This document shows positions 32,971-41,024 of a DNA stretch of 64,000 nt, piece by piece. Each line of letters begins with the position of its first letter. Within the stretch, counting starts at the first letter, position 1. A model generated the notes under the pieces. The model saw only the letters and a program-made list of their open reading frames with translations, did no database searches and was not told the origin of the DNA. Location of the stretch: the NCBI GenBank assembly GCA_937886715.1, contig CAKZZD010000006.1, forward strand, positions 40,337 to 104,336, read 5' to 3'. The position numbers and the translations under genes are program-made. This DNA is from an uncultured Bacteroidales bacterium (GTDB lineage: Bacteria; Bacteroidota; Bacteroidia; Bacteroidales; P3).

Positions 32971-34659
32971 ATGAAGAAATGCCTCTTGCTTCTTGTGTTG
33001 CTGCCGGTGGTGGCAACGGCGCAGAATGTGAAGATCCCGAAGGGTGCCAACGAGTTCACCTACCACCAGATTGAGTATGGTGAGCGGAACGACACGTCCA
33101 TCATCACTGTGGAGCGCAACCCCGACGGCTCCATCGTCATACTCAACCCTAAACCCGAAGGGAAGCTGATACCGGGCTATTGCCAGACGGTGACCAGCGT
33201 CGACTATGCCGCCGACAGCATCACGGTGACGGCCTACTACGCCGACAGCGCCTACTACTACCGCACGGGCTTCTCTCGCAGCGACCTCGAATGGAGACAC
33301 GACGGCAACCGCCATACTACCTCTGTCAACAGCAACACACTGGAGTTCGATATGGACGAGAAGGCTCCGGTCGACGTCAACCCGCTGCCCTACTACGGGC
33401 TGAACAAGGGCGTGCTACGCTCCTTCACCCGCAACGGGCAGAAGCGGCTGGTGCTGGCCAAGGCCGAGAAGGTGAAACACACCTCGTGGGAGACCTCGCG
33501 CGTCTGGCCTTCGCGCCGTGTCTCGCCCCGAGAGCTCGACCGCATCATGAAGGAACGACTCGTGGTCACCACCCGCATCTTCGACCACGAGCAGATATGC
33601 TGGGGCAAGAAGAATGCCCATATCGACGGCGGCCTGCAGGCTGTGCCCAACGACACAGTGCTGCACTATGCCGGCGGCACCCTCATACTGAAGCGCGTCG
33701 AGCTGCCCCACCTGCCGCACCACTACCAGCACTTCGTGGAGCTGCACCAGCAGAGCAACGGCGACGCCTACGACCGCACGGGGTCGCTCTTCATCGTCAC
33801 GCCAGGCTTCTTCGAGGGCATCAACAACCACCCCGACAGCTTGCCTGTCTTCACCTGCCGCGACGGCCAGCGCTACCAGGGCATGATGGCCACGGGCAGC
33901 TACCAGCCCCCCATCGAGCTGGTGCGCTTCTTCACCCCCTTCGGCGTGGGCCACTTCAACGAGCGCATGGCCGGCTACGGCATCGACTGGCGCGACGAGA
34001 CTTTCTACCGCCAGGAGATTACCGACCTCTATCGCTGCATGGATGGCAGTGTATGCATCGGCATATGGATTGGCAACTACGACGGCGGCGGCCATCGGGT
34101 CACCGTGGATATCAAGTCGTATCCCAACGACTACGTGTGGGAGGAACCGGGAGAAGAGAGTGAATTCCCCGGCGAAGTCGTCTCCCTCTTCAACACCTGC
34201 AACGTGCTGGAGATGGCCGGGCAGAATTACGGCAAGCTCTTCGCCACCGACTCGCTGACGGTCACCTTCCGACTTGAGAACATCTCCCAATCCGCTGAAT
34301 TGCGTTATATTTCCACCGGCCACGGCGGCTGGGGCGAGGGCGACGAGTTCGTGCCCAAGCAGAACACCATCCTCATCGACGGCAAGCCCGCCTTCACCCA
34401 CACCCCCTGGCGGCAGGACTGCGGCTGCTACCGCGACCTCAACCCCGTGAGCGGCAACTTCTGGAACGGCCTCTCGAGCAGCGACTTCTCGCGCAGCGGC
34501 TGGTGCCCCGGCACGGCTACGCAGCCCGTCTACTTCGACCTCTCGCCCTGGGCCGACGGCCGTGAGCACACCCTCACCGTCGCCATCCCGCAGGGCAAGC
34601 CCGTCGAAGGCATGTTCTCCCATTGGGCCGTCAGCGGCGTCTTAATCGTTGAATACTGA
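32971..34659 (+). CDS. PNGase F-like peptide-N-glycosidase, type II form
   Basis: This 562-residue exported protein has a signal peptide ending VVATAQ and a C-terminal half resembling Flavobacterium PNGase F: STGHGGWGEGDEFVPK, FTHTPWRQDCGCYRDLNPV, GNFWNGLSSSDFSRSGWCPG and a closing jelly-roll strand set. The N-terminal 200 residues form an extra domain, as in the longer type II PNGases known from B. fragilis-type bacteria. These amidases cut the Asn-GlcNAc bond and release intact N-glycans from glycoproteins. The catalytic Asp/Glu were not mapped by alignment. The stop overlaps the next start by one base. Confidence 0.85.
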   Translation: MKKCLLLLVLLPVVATAQNVKIPKGANEFTYHQIEYGERNDTSIITVERNPDGSIVILNPKPEGKLIPGYCQTVTSVDYAADSITVTAYYADSAYYYRTGFSRSDLEWRHDGNRHTTSVNSNTLEFDMDEKAPVDVNPLPYYGLNKGVLRSFTRNGQKRLVLAKAEKVKHTSWETSRVWPSRRVSPRELDRIMKERLVVTTRIFDHEQICWGKKNAHIDGGLQAVPNDTVLHYAGGTLILKRVELPHLPHHYQHFVELHQQSNGDAYDRTGSLFIVTPGFFEGINNHPDSLPVFTCRDGQRYQGMMATGSYQPPIELVRFFTPFGVGHFNERMAGYGIDWRDETFYRQEITDLYRCMDGSVCIGIWIGNYDGGGHRVTVDIKSYPNDYVWEEPGEESEFPGEVVSLFNTCNVLEMAGQNYGKLFATDSLTVTFRLENISQSAELRYISTGHGGWGEGDEFVPKQNTILIDGKPAFTHTPWRQDCGCYRDLNPVSGNFWNGLSSSDFSRSGWCPGTATQPVYFDLSPWADGREHTLTVAIPQGKPVEGMFSHWAVSGVLIVEY

Positions 34660-35849
34660 TGAAGCGCATATTCCTTTTCGTATGGCTGCTGACAGTGGCG
34701 TCGCTATGCCAGGCACAAAGCGTGAAACTGCTCTTCGCCGGCGACCTGATGGGCCACATGCCCCAACACAACGCCGCACTGCAAGCTGACGGCAGCTATG
34801 ACTACGCGCCTTGCTTCCGCTATGTGCGCGACTATGTGCGCAGCGCCGATCTGGCCATCGTCAACCTTGAGGTGCCCCTAGACGGACGCCCCTACAGCGG
34901 ATATCCCCAATTCTCGGCCCCCGACGCATTGGCCGAGGCAGCGCGCGATGCCGGATTCGACATTATGACCACCGCCAACAACCACTGCATGGACCGCGGC
35001 AGGCACGGCCTGCTTCGCACCCTCGACGCCCTCGACAGCCTGGAGATATCCCACCTAGGCACTTATCGAGACAGCAACGAATATGCCACAGAGCATCCCA
35101 TGATGGTCGACTGCCACGGCCTGCGACTGGCACTGCTCAACTACACCTACGGCACCAACGGCATCGAGGTACACGCCCCCAACGTGGTCAACATGATCGA
35201 CACCGCCATGATGCTGCGCGACCTGCGCGAAGCCCAGCGAAGAGATGCCGATTTCATCATTGTGCTCATCCATTGGGGCATCGAATACGCCACCCACAGC
35301 AACGCCGAGCAGGAACAGACCGCACGATGGCTGCTGGAACACGGCTGCCACGCCATCATCGGAGGCCATCCCCATGTGGTGCAGAACGTCACCCTCGACG
35401 CCATCCCTGGCAACGGACGCTATCCCGAACTGGTGGTCTATTCGATGGGCAACCTGGTCAGCAACCAGCGCGACGTCAACTGTGACGGTGGCATCATGGT
35501 GGAACTGACGCTGAGCAAAAGTCCCGCTTCGAAATACATCAGCCAGCAGTGCCACTACATGCCCTACTGGGTGTACCGAGGCATCATCGACGGATTGTAC
35601 CAATACTATATCGTGCCGTCGAGCGACGCCGTGGCCTACCCCGACAGCTACCAGATTGGCGGCAACGACCTGAAGGCGCTGCGGATCTTCGACAGCAACA
35701 CACGCCAACGGCTGGAAGCCTGCACCATGCCCGACGGCAGCAACATCAGCGAACGCATCCACTACCGCAACCGCCTGCCGATCCATCCCAAAGCCGGCGG
35801 CGTGGTACCCCTGATGGGCAATCCCGCCATCGGACAACGTCGGCACTGA
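34659..35849 (+). CDS. CapA-family (poly-gamma-glutamate capsule type) phosphoesterase-like protein
   Basis: This 396-residue exported protein has a signal peptide ending SLCQAQ and the CapA metallophosphatase-like core: VKLLFAGDLMGHMPQ, LAIVNLEVPL, IMTTANNHCMDRGRHGL, FIIVLIHWGIEY and GCHAIIGGHPHVVQNV. These carry the Asp, Asn-His, and Gly-His-Pro-His positions expected to bind metals. CapA proteins take part in polyglutamate capsule formation in Bacillus, but many Bacteroidota members have no known role. Here it is translationally coupled to the PNGase F-like gene (TGATG), which hints at a peptide or glycopeptide substrate; this is inference. Confidence 0.83.
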   Translation: MKRIFLFVWLLTVASLCQAQSVKLLFAGDLMGHMPQHNAALQADGSYDYAPCFRYVRDYVRSADLAIVNLEVPLDGRPYSGYPQFSAPDALAEAARDAGFDIMTTANNHCMDRGRHGLLRTLDALDSLEISHLGTYRDSNEYATEHPMMVDCHGLRLALLNYTYGTNGIEVHAPNVVNMIDTAMMLRDLREAQRRDADFIIVLIHWGIEYATHSNAEQEQTARWLLEHGCHAIIGGHPHVVQNVTLDAIPGNGRYPELVVYSMGNLVSNQRDVNCDGGIMVELTLSKSPASKYISQQCHYMPYWVYRGIIDGLYQYYIVPSSDAVAYPDSYQIGGNDLKALRIFDSNTRQRLEACTMPDGSNISERIHYRNRLPIHPKAGGVVPLMGNPAIGQRRH

Positions 35850-35916
35850 CGCAAGTTTCGCACCCCTGCCGATACTAAAACATAGAAACAGAATATGAAC
35901 CTAAAATAAAATACAG

Positions 35917-36519
35917 ATGAAAAAGATCATTGCATTAGCCTTTGTGGCCCTGTTTGCCATGGGCACCGCGATCGCCCAGCATCCCCAAGACAAGCCTACG
36001 CGCGACAAGGAAGAGAAGATGGAACGCAACACCGACCTGCGTCCACGCGACGGCAAACACCACCACCATCCCGGAGGCCCCCACCACACACCCCCGCAAA
36101 AGCCTGCTGAAACACAGTACAATGCCGACGGCATCGATATGGCCATTGTCCGCGCCTTCCCCGACGTGAAAAGCATCAACAAGACCAAGAAATGGACCGA
36201 AGTGCTCAACGCCGACGGCAAACTGCTGGGATACGCAGTCTACAGCAAACCCGCCAGCGACGGCATCAAGGGCTACAACGGCGAAACACCGGTGCTGATA
36301 GCCCTGTCGAAAAAGAAAATAATCATCGGAGTGTGGCTGCTGCCCAACAGCGAGACGCCACGCTTCACCAAACGCGTGGAGGATGCCGGCTTCTACAACA
36401 ACTGGAACGGCCTGAGCATCAAAAAGGCCCGCAAGAAAAAAGTCGACGCCGTCAGTGGAGCCACCTTCACTTCGCGTGCAGTGGCCGAGAGCGTACAGGC
36501 TGCGTTGAAGGCCCTCTAG
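35917..36519 (+). CDS. Exported FMN-binding-domain protein with His-rich segment
   Basis: This 200-residue protein has a signal peptide (about 1-20). A flexible His/Pro-rich stretch with HHHH at 48-51 and HH at 56-57 follows. The second half is an FMN-binding domain like those of RnfG and NqrC, with the flavinylation motif DAVSGATFTS at 177-186; FMN would be attached to Thr185 through phosphodiester linkage by ApbE. There is one domain only and no membrane helix after the signal peptide. It would carry electrons outside the cytoplasm. A terminator follows. Confidence 0.82.
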   Translation: MKKIIALAFVALFAMGTAIAQHPQDKPTRDKEEKMERNTDLRPRDGKHHHHPGGPHHTPPQKPAETQYNADGIDMAIVRAFPDVKSINKTKKWTEVLNADGKLLGYAVYSKPASDGIKGYNGETPVLIALSKKKIIIGVWLLPNSETPRFTKRVEDAGFYNNWNGLSIKKARKKKVDAVSGATFTSRAVAESVQAALKAL

Positions 36520-36544
36520 CCCTCCTACCCCACTCCAACACAAC

Positions 36545-36583
36545 AAGAGCCGATATCGAACGATACCGGCTCTTTCCTTTTTC
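36545..36583 (+). terminator. Intrinsic terminator of FMN-binding gene
   Basis: AAGAGCCG (36545-36552) pairs with CGGCTCTT (36567-36574). The stem is extended inward by TATCG/CGATA, and TTCCTTTTTC follows. It lies 26 bases after the stop at 36519. Confidence 0.8.
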
Positions 36584-36585
36584 AG

Positions 36586-36659
36586 GGTGGGAGGTGGGGC
36601 TCGAACCCACGACCTCCAGATCCACAATCTGGCGCTCTAACCAGCTGAACTACGCCCAC
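36586..36659 (-). tRNA. tRNA-His (anticodon GTG)
   Basis: This 74-base cloverleaf is on the minus strand. Acceptor GTGGGCG pairs with CTCCCAC (one C-U mismatch at pair 6-67). The D arm is GTTC/GAGC, the anticodon stem CCAGA/TCTGG with loop TTGTGGA, and the T arm GTGGG/CCCAC. A G at position -1 (36660) and discriminator C73 (36586) are the histidine identity marks. The 3' CCA is not encoded. Confidence 0.93.
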
Positions 36660-36694
36660 CATCTGAAGGCATTTCCGCTTTCGGAAAACCGGTG

Positions 36695-36725
36695 CAAAGG
36701 TACAAACATTTTCCAAACCGGCAAA
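36695..36725 (-). promoter_or_regulatory. Consensus promoter of tRNA-His
   Basis: On the minus strand TTTG (36722-36725), exactly 19 bases, then TACCTTTG (36695-36702). This is a full match to the Bacteroidota consensus, 36 bases before the tRNA. Confidence 0.8.
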
Positions 36726-36830
36726 ACTTTTTTTGTCTGACGCACGCAAGACGCTGTCATACAACCATCTGAACAGATACAAAAATCAAATAGCCACAAT
36801 TGAGTAGGCTGCAATAATAAGAAAAAAACG

Positions 36831-36838
36831 TACTTTTG
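36831..36838 (+). promoter_or_regulatory. -7 promoter box of the ZIP transporter gene
   Basis: TACTTTTG lies 21 bases before the ATG at 36860. The -33 position does not match TTTG. Confidence 0.6.
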
Positions 36839-36859
36839 CAGCAGAAAAAAGAAATAAAA

Positions 36860-37618
36860 ATGAATCCAATAATCATAGGAATCCTGTTGCCGCTGGCAGG
36901 CACAATGGTAGGGTCGGCATTCGTCTTTTTCATGAAAAAAGAGATCCCGGACCGACTTCAAAAAACGCTGCTGGGTTTCGCCAGCGGGGTTATGGTGGCC
37001 GCCAGCGTGTGGTCGCTGCTCATACCTTCGATCGAAATGGCCAGCGAAAGCATCGTACCTGCTGCTGTGGGCTTTATGGCCGGCATAGGCTTCCTGCTAC
37101 TCATCGACGAGTTGACGCCGCACTTGCACCTGGGAGCGCAGAAAGCTGAAGGACCCCGCAGCCGCCTGTCGCGCACGGCTATGCTGGCACTGGCGGTGAC
37201 TATCCACAACCTGCCCGAGGGCATGGCCGTGGGCGTGGTGTATGCTGGAGAAACTCAGGGGCTGACAATGAGCGCAGCCCTGGCCGTGGCCATAGGCATC
37301 GCCTTGCAGAACATACCAGAAGGGGCCATCATCTCGATGCCCATGCACTCGGAGGGCAACTCCAGATGGCGATCGTTTCTCATTGGGTCGCTGAGCGGTG
37401 TGGTGGAGCCCGTCGGGTCGGTGGCCATTCTGATGCTGGCGTCGGTGCTGGGGGCAGCCCTACCCTTCCTGCTGGCCTTTGCGGCAGGTGCCATGATGTA
37501 TGTGGTGGTGGAGGAACTGATACCCGAAACTGCACAGGGACGACACACAAACCTGTCGACAATCGGATTCGCCGTGGGATTTGTGCTGATGATGGCTATG
37601 GACGTGGTGCTGGGGTAG
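36860..37618 (+). CDS. ZIP-family metal ion transporter
   Basis: This 252-residue membrane protein has eight predicted helices. Signature helices IV and V are LALAVTIHNLPEGMAVGV (His-Asn-x2-Pro-Glu-Gly) and VAIGIALQNIPEGAIISMPM, which line the metal path in ZupT/GufA proteins. It would bring zinc or other divalent metals into the cytoplasm. The ATG at 36860 was chosen because it follows the -7 box; the ATG at 36836 lies within the promoter. There is no co-directional neighbour. Confidence 0.9.
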   Translation: MNPIIIGILLPLAGTMVGSAFVFFMKKEIPDRLQKTLLGFASGVMVAASVWSLLIPSIEMASESIVPAAVGFMAGIGFLLLIDELTPHLHLGAQKAEGPRSRLSRTAMLALAVTIHNLPEGMAVGVVYAGETQGLTMSAALAVAIGIALQNIPEGAIISMPMHSEGNSRWRSFLIGSLSGVVEPVGSVAILMLASVLGAALPFLLAFAAGAMMYVVVEELIPETAQGRHTNLSTIGFAVGFVLMMAMDVVLG

Positions 37619-37664
37619 CAGGACTGGATACGTAGCAGGAAGGGTTCAACTACTTGGCTCCCAA

Positions 37665-37735
37665 TTCTCAACACCTTGCCAACTCCTAATGTGGATGGAG
37701 ATGGTAGGGGGAGGGGTTGGAGGGGGGTTGGAGGG
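37665..37735 (+). repeat. Dispersed palindromic intergenic repeat, copy 4 (decayed)
   Basis: CTCAACACCTTGCCAACTCC is followed by a broken palindrome and GGTAGGGGGAGGGGTTGG. The order resembles copy 1, but the central inverted repeat is degraded. It lies between the convergent ZIP transporter and O-antigen-ligase-like genes. Confidence 0.5.
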
Positions 37736-37748
37736 GCTCGGCGGACGG

Positions 37749-37788
37749 GGCTGATTATCTGCGAGTTGCAGAGAAGGAAAAATCAGCC
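37749..37788 (-). terminator. Nested hairpin after O-antigen-ligase-like gene
   Basis: GGCTGATT (37749-37756) pairs with AATCAGCC (37781-37788), enclosing TCTGC/GCAGA (37758-37762, 37768-37772). It begins two bases after the stop of the minus-strand gene. Confidence 0.5.
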
Positions 37789-37789
37789 T

Positions 37790-39322
37790 TTATTTATCGT
37801 TTTTCGATAAAGACGATGGGACGGGGCGGCTGTCGCGGAAAGCAAGGAAATAGGTGGAGAAGAGGATGCCGGCGAGGGTGCCGAGGGTGCACTCGGTGAG
37901 GCACGAGACGAGGATGGTGAGGAGCCAGGCGATCCATAGCGGCGACTGGCGGCGCAGGGCGGGTGCCGCCCGCAGGAAGAAGAAGGCGACCAGGAGGGTG
38001 CCCAGCAGGCCGAAGGCAAGGAGGAGGTAGATGTACTGGTTGTGGACACCGGGATGCTTGCCGGAAAGTTCGGAATGCATGGCCTGCAGTTCGGAGGCGA
38101 GCTGGTCGTCGACGTCGCCGGTGCCGACGCCGATCCACGGCGATCGGGCAACAATGTGCATGGAGGCGGTCCAGAATTCGAGTCGCTGGAGCATGGTGAA
38201 GTCTTTGACGGCATGGGTGTGAATGTAGCATTCGCGCTCGAAGAGCATCACGTAGACCATTTTCTTGGCCACAGATCCATGGCTGTAGACGGGGTTGGCT
38301 ATGCCCTGCTCGATCTCGGAGACTTGGTCGGCGGACAGCTGCGCGATGCCAAGGCTGTCTTTGGTGAGTCCGAGGGCATTGAGATAGCGGATGAGCGTAG
38401 GCCGGACAGAGTAGCCGTTAGGGGTGGGCGCGTCGAGGGCCACTGGGCTGCGGCGGCTCCATTCGCGTTCGAGTTCTTCGGAGCAGATATAATTGTTGAC
38501 GTAGTTGCCGTTTTCCATCAGACGGTCGCAGGCATGCTCGTAGGGACGGCCGTTGACAGTGTGCATTTTGAGGGGGGTGCTTGCCATGGGGACCGGGCGG
38601 TAGTATTCGGCGACGTGGCGAAGCACCATGGCGGAGAGCAGCGCCACGACTGCCAGCCATGCTGCGATGTAGTACCAACGTCGGTAGTAACAAAGCGCCA
38701 GCACCAGGGTGACCACCAGGAGGATGGCGATGGCGGTGTAGGAGCGGAGGAGCAGGAGGAAGGCGAGCATCCAGAGCACGACGACGGCGAGGGCGATGCG
38801 CAACGGCACCGAGGCGTGGCGCCATGCGGCGACGCAGAGGTAGATGACCATGCAGCAGTTGAGGGCGAACCGGATGTGCGAGATATAAGGGATGGCGTCG
38901 CGGTAGGGCAGGTCGGGGATGGAGAGCATGCGTACTGTGCCGATGACCGAGACGACCAGCACCGTGCCGGCGTAGAGGGCCAGGACCGTTTGGCGTGCAC
39001 GACCGCGCAGGGGCTGCGAGGTGAGTGCCACGAGCGGGACCACCAGCAGAGGCAGCAGCTGACGCATCTCGTTGAGTCCGTTGGGAAGGTTGTGCGTCCA
39101 AAGCATGCCCAGCAGGTGTATGGCCACCAAGGCCAGAAAGGCATGCAAGAGGCGGCTACTGCGGAAGCGCTCCCATTTGGCTTGGAAGCCTCCTTCGAAC
39201 AGCCAGTTGGCGCCCAGCAGGACCCATATCAGGTTGGCAGCCCATGTCGACGTCACCATCGTGCCGCCAAGCAGAATGAGCAACAGGATGTAGATGCGTC
39301 GGTGTGTGCGGGCTCCAAGCAC
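37790..39322 (-). CDS. O-antigen ligase/polymerase-family (Wzy_C) membrane protein
   Basis: This 510-residue protein has about eleven hydrophobic helices and a large loop (about 250-410) before HNQYIYLLLAFGLLGTLLV, the conserved Wzy_C segment with a catalytic-type His. WIGVGTGDVDD before it also matches the family. Members ligate O-antigen or other glycans to lipid A core, or polymerise them. The substrate is not readable and no glycosyltransferase cluster surrounds it. It is 12 bases after the processing protease gene on the same strand. Confidence 0.8.
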   Translation of the reverse strand: MLGARTHRRIYILLLILLGGTMVTSTWAANLIWVLLGANWLFEGGFQAKWERFRSSRLLHAFLALVAIHLLGMLWTHNLPNGLNEMRQLLPLLVVPLVALTSQPLRGRARQTVLALYAGTVLVVSVIGTVRMLSIPDLPYRDAIPYISHIRFALNCCMVIYLCVAAWRHASVPLRIALAVVVLWMLAFLLLLRSYTAIAILLVVTLVLALCYYRRWYYIAAWLAVVALLSAMVLRHVAEYYRPVPMASTPLKMHTVNGRPYEHACDRLMENGNYVNNYICSEELEREWSRRSPVALDAPTPNGYSVRPTLIRYLNALGLTKDSLGIAQLSADQVSEIEQGIANPVYSHGSVAKKMVYVMLFERECYIHTHAVKDFTMLQRLEFWTASMHIVARSPWIGVGTGDVDDQLASELQAMHSELSGKHPGVHNQYIYLLLAFGLLGTLLVAFFFLRAAPALRRQSPLWIAWLLTILVSCLTECTLGTLAGILFSTYFLAFRDSRPVPSSLSKNDK

Positions 39323-39334
39323 GGTGTGAGGCGG

Positions 39335-40948
39335 TTACTTGGACAGTTCCTGGATGGCGCGGTTGACGACCTTGTCGGACTTGAGGGTGCCTTCGATGCG
39401 GCCCTGGTCGTAATAGTAGCGCAAGAGGATTTCGGCCTTGAGCATTTCGGAGACCTCGTCGCGGTGCTTGACCAGATCGCCCTGTTTTTCCTGCTCGAGC
39501 AGGCGTTCCATCTCCTTCAGCTGTCCTTCAAGTGCGGAATCGTAACGCTCTTCTTTGGCCACCTCGCGGAGCTGGGTCATCATACGTTCGGTGACGGTCT
39601 GGTAGGTGAGATTTTTCTCTTTGAGGTAGCGGCAGAAATCGGCATAGATTTCGTCGGTGATGACGAAATCCTTGGCGGGAGCGATGGAGGGGTGGGTGCG
39701 GTAGTACTGCGTGGCATAGTCGAAGACAAGCAGTTTCTGGGCCAGAGCGACACCGATGTTGGACATGTATTCCGGGGCCACTTCGACATCGGGTTCGATG
39801 CCGAAGCCGTCGTAGACGGTGCGTCCGGACTTGGTCTTGAAGGCCGTCTTGAGGGAGTCGGGCACCTTCACGGCGCGGCCGTTCTCGTCGCGATGGCTGT
39901 AGTCGATGGCCTGGATGCAGCGGCCGCTGGGGATATAGTATTTTGATACCGTGACCTTCATCTGGTTGTTGTAAGGCATCGGCAGGATGTTCTGCACCAG
40001 GCCCTTGCCATAGCTGCGCTGGCCGACGATGACGGCGCGGTCGAGGTCCTGCAGGGCACCGCTGACAATCTCGCTGGCGGAGGCGGAGCTGCCGTCGATG
40101 ATCACAGCCAGGGGTATCTCGGTGTCCTCGGGTTGCTGACGGGTGTAGCTTTTGAGGTTTTTGGAGGCCACCTTGCCCTTGGTTTCGACGACGAGCACCC
40201 CGCGGGGCACCCAGATATTGACGATGTCGACAGCTTCGTTCATCAACCCGCCGCCGTTGCCGCGGAGGTCGAGGATGACGCCTTTCATGGCGGGATTTTC
40301 CTTCTTGAGGGAGACAAAAGCATCGCGGACGTGCTTGGCGGCGTCGGTGGTGAATTCGTCGAGTTTGATGTAGCCAACAGCGTTGCCGTCGCCTACAAAG
40401 CCGAAGTAGGGCACATTGGGCAGGTGTATCTCGCGGCGCTTGAGGGTGCGGTCGAAGACCTTGCCATCGCGTTCCAGCTTGAGGGTGACCTCGGTGCCGG
40501 CCTGGCCGCGGAGAGCACTGATGACATCGGCGGTGGTCTTGCCGGCAGTGGACTCGCCATTGACCTCCAGCAGGCGGTCGCCAGCCTTAAGGCCGGCCTC
40601 GTCGGCGGGCAGACCCTTATAGGGTTCGGAGATCATGATGGTGTCGCCACGCTGCATGATGATGGAGCCGATGCCGCCGTATTGTCCAAGGAGCTGGAGC
40701 TTCACATCCTCCATCTGGCTCTCGGGATAATAGTTGGTGTAGGGGTCGAGCGACGACAGCATGGCATCGATGGCTACCTTGATGGTCTTGCCGGGATCGA
40801 CATCGTCGACATAGTTGAGATTAAGGTTCTTGTATACCGAGGAGAAAATCTCGAGGTTTTTGGCGATTTCGAACCCACGGTCGTCGGATTGGGCGCGGAG
40901 CGCAAAGCAGAGCAGGAGGTTCAGTCCTAAAATAAAGCACTTCTTCAT
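39335..40948 (-). CDS. C-terminal processing protease (S41)
   Basis: This 537-residue exported protease has a signal peptide (about 1-20), a PDZ domain (about 90-170, SEPYKGLPADEAGLKAGDRLLEVNG-type) and the S41 catalytic core. This includes GVILDLRGNGGGLMNEAV, then GSSASASE at 286-293 with the nucleophile Ser, and GQRSYGKG with Lys315. It processes or degrades periplasmic proteins by their C-termini. The start at 40948 gives a proper signal peptide; upstream in-frame ATGs overlap the antiporter gene. The C-terminal 150 residues are helical. Confidence 0.93.
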   Translation of the reverse strand: MKKCFILGLNLLLCFALRAQSDDRGFEIAKNLEIFSSVYKNLNLNYVDDVDPGKTIKVAIDAMLSSLDPYTNYYPESQMEDVKLQLLGQYGGIGSIIMQRGDTIMISEPYKGLPADEAGLKAGDRLLEVNGESTAGKTTADVISALRGQAGTEVTLKLERDGKVFDRTLKRREIHLPNVPYFGFVGDGNAVGYIKLDEFTTDAAKHVRDAFVSLKKENPAMKGVILDLRGNGGGLMNEAVDIVNIWVPRGVLVVETKGKVASKNLKSYTRQQPEDTEIPLAVIIDGSSASASEIVSGALQDLDRAVIVGQRSYGKGLVQNILPMPYNNQMKVTVSKYYIPSGRCIQAIDYSHRDENGRAVKVPDSLKTAFKTKSGRTVYDGFGIEPDVEVAPEYMSNIGVALAQKLLVFDYATQYYRTHPSIAPAKDFVITDEIYADFCRYLKEKNLTYQTVTERMMTQLREVAKEERYDSALEGQLKEMERLLEQEKQGDLVKHRDEVSEMLKAEILLRYYYDQGRIEGTLKSDKVVNRAIQELSK

Positions 40949-41024
40949 AAAAAACTTTCTACTAATAACAAGAAACGGCGCGAAATATTGTCCGGAATGA
41001 AAAAAGCTGATTGCAGCATCCTGA

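Noticed and set aside
31410..33059. A 549-residue open frame on the minus strand
   Set aside because: It is antisense to the C69 dipeptidase gene, with a repetitive His/Val/Gly/Ala composition typical of a reverse-frame shadow in GC-rich DNA. The plus-strand protein has clear family motifs and a signal peptide.
38042..39946. A 634-residue plus-strand open frame
   Set aside because: It is antisense to the O-antigen-ligase-like and processing protease genes with no signal or motif of its own.
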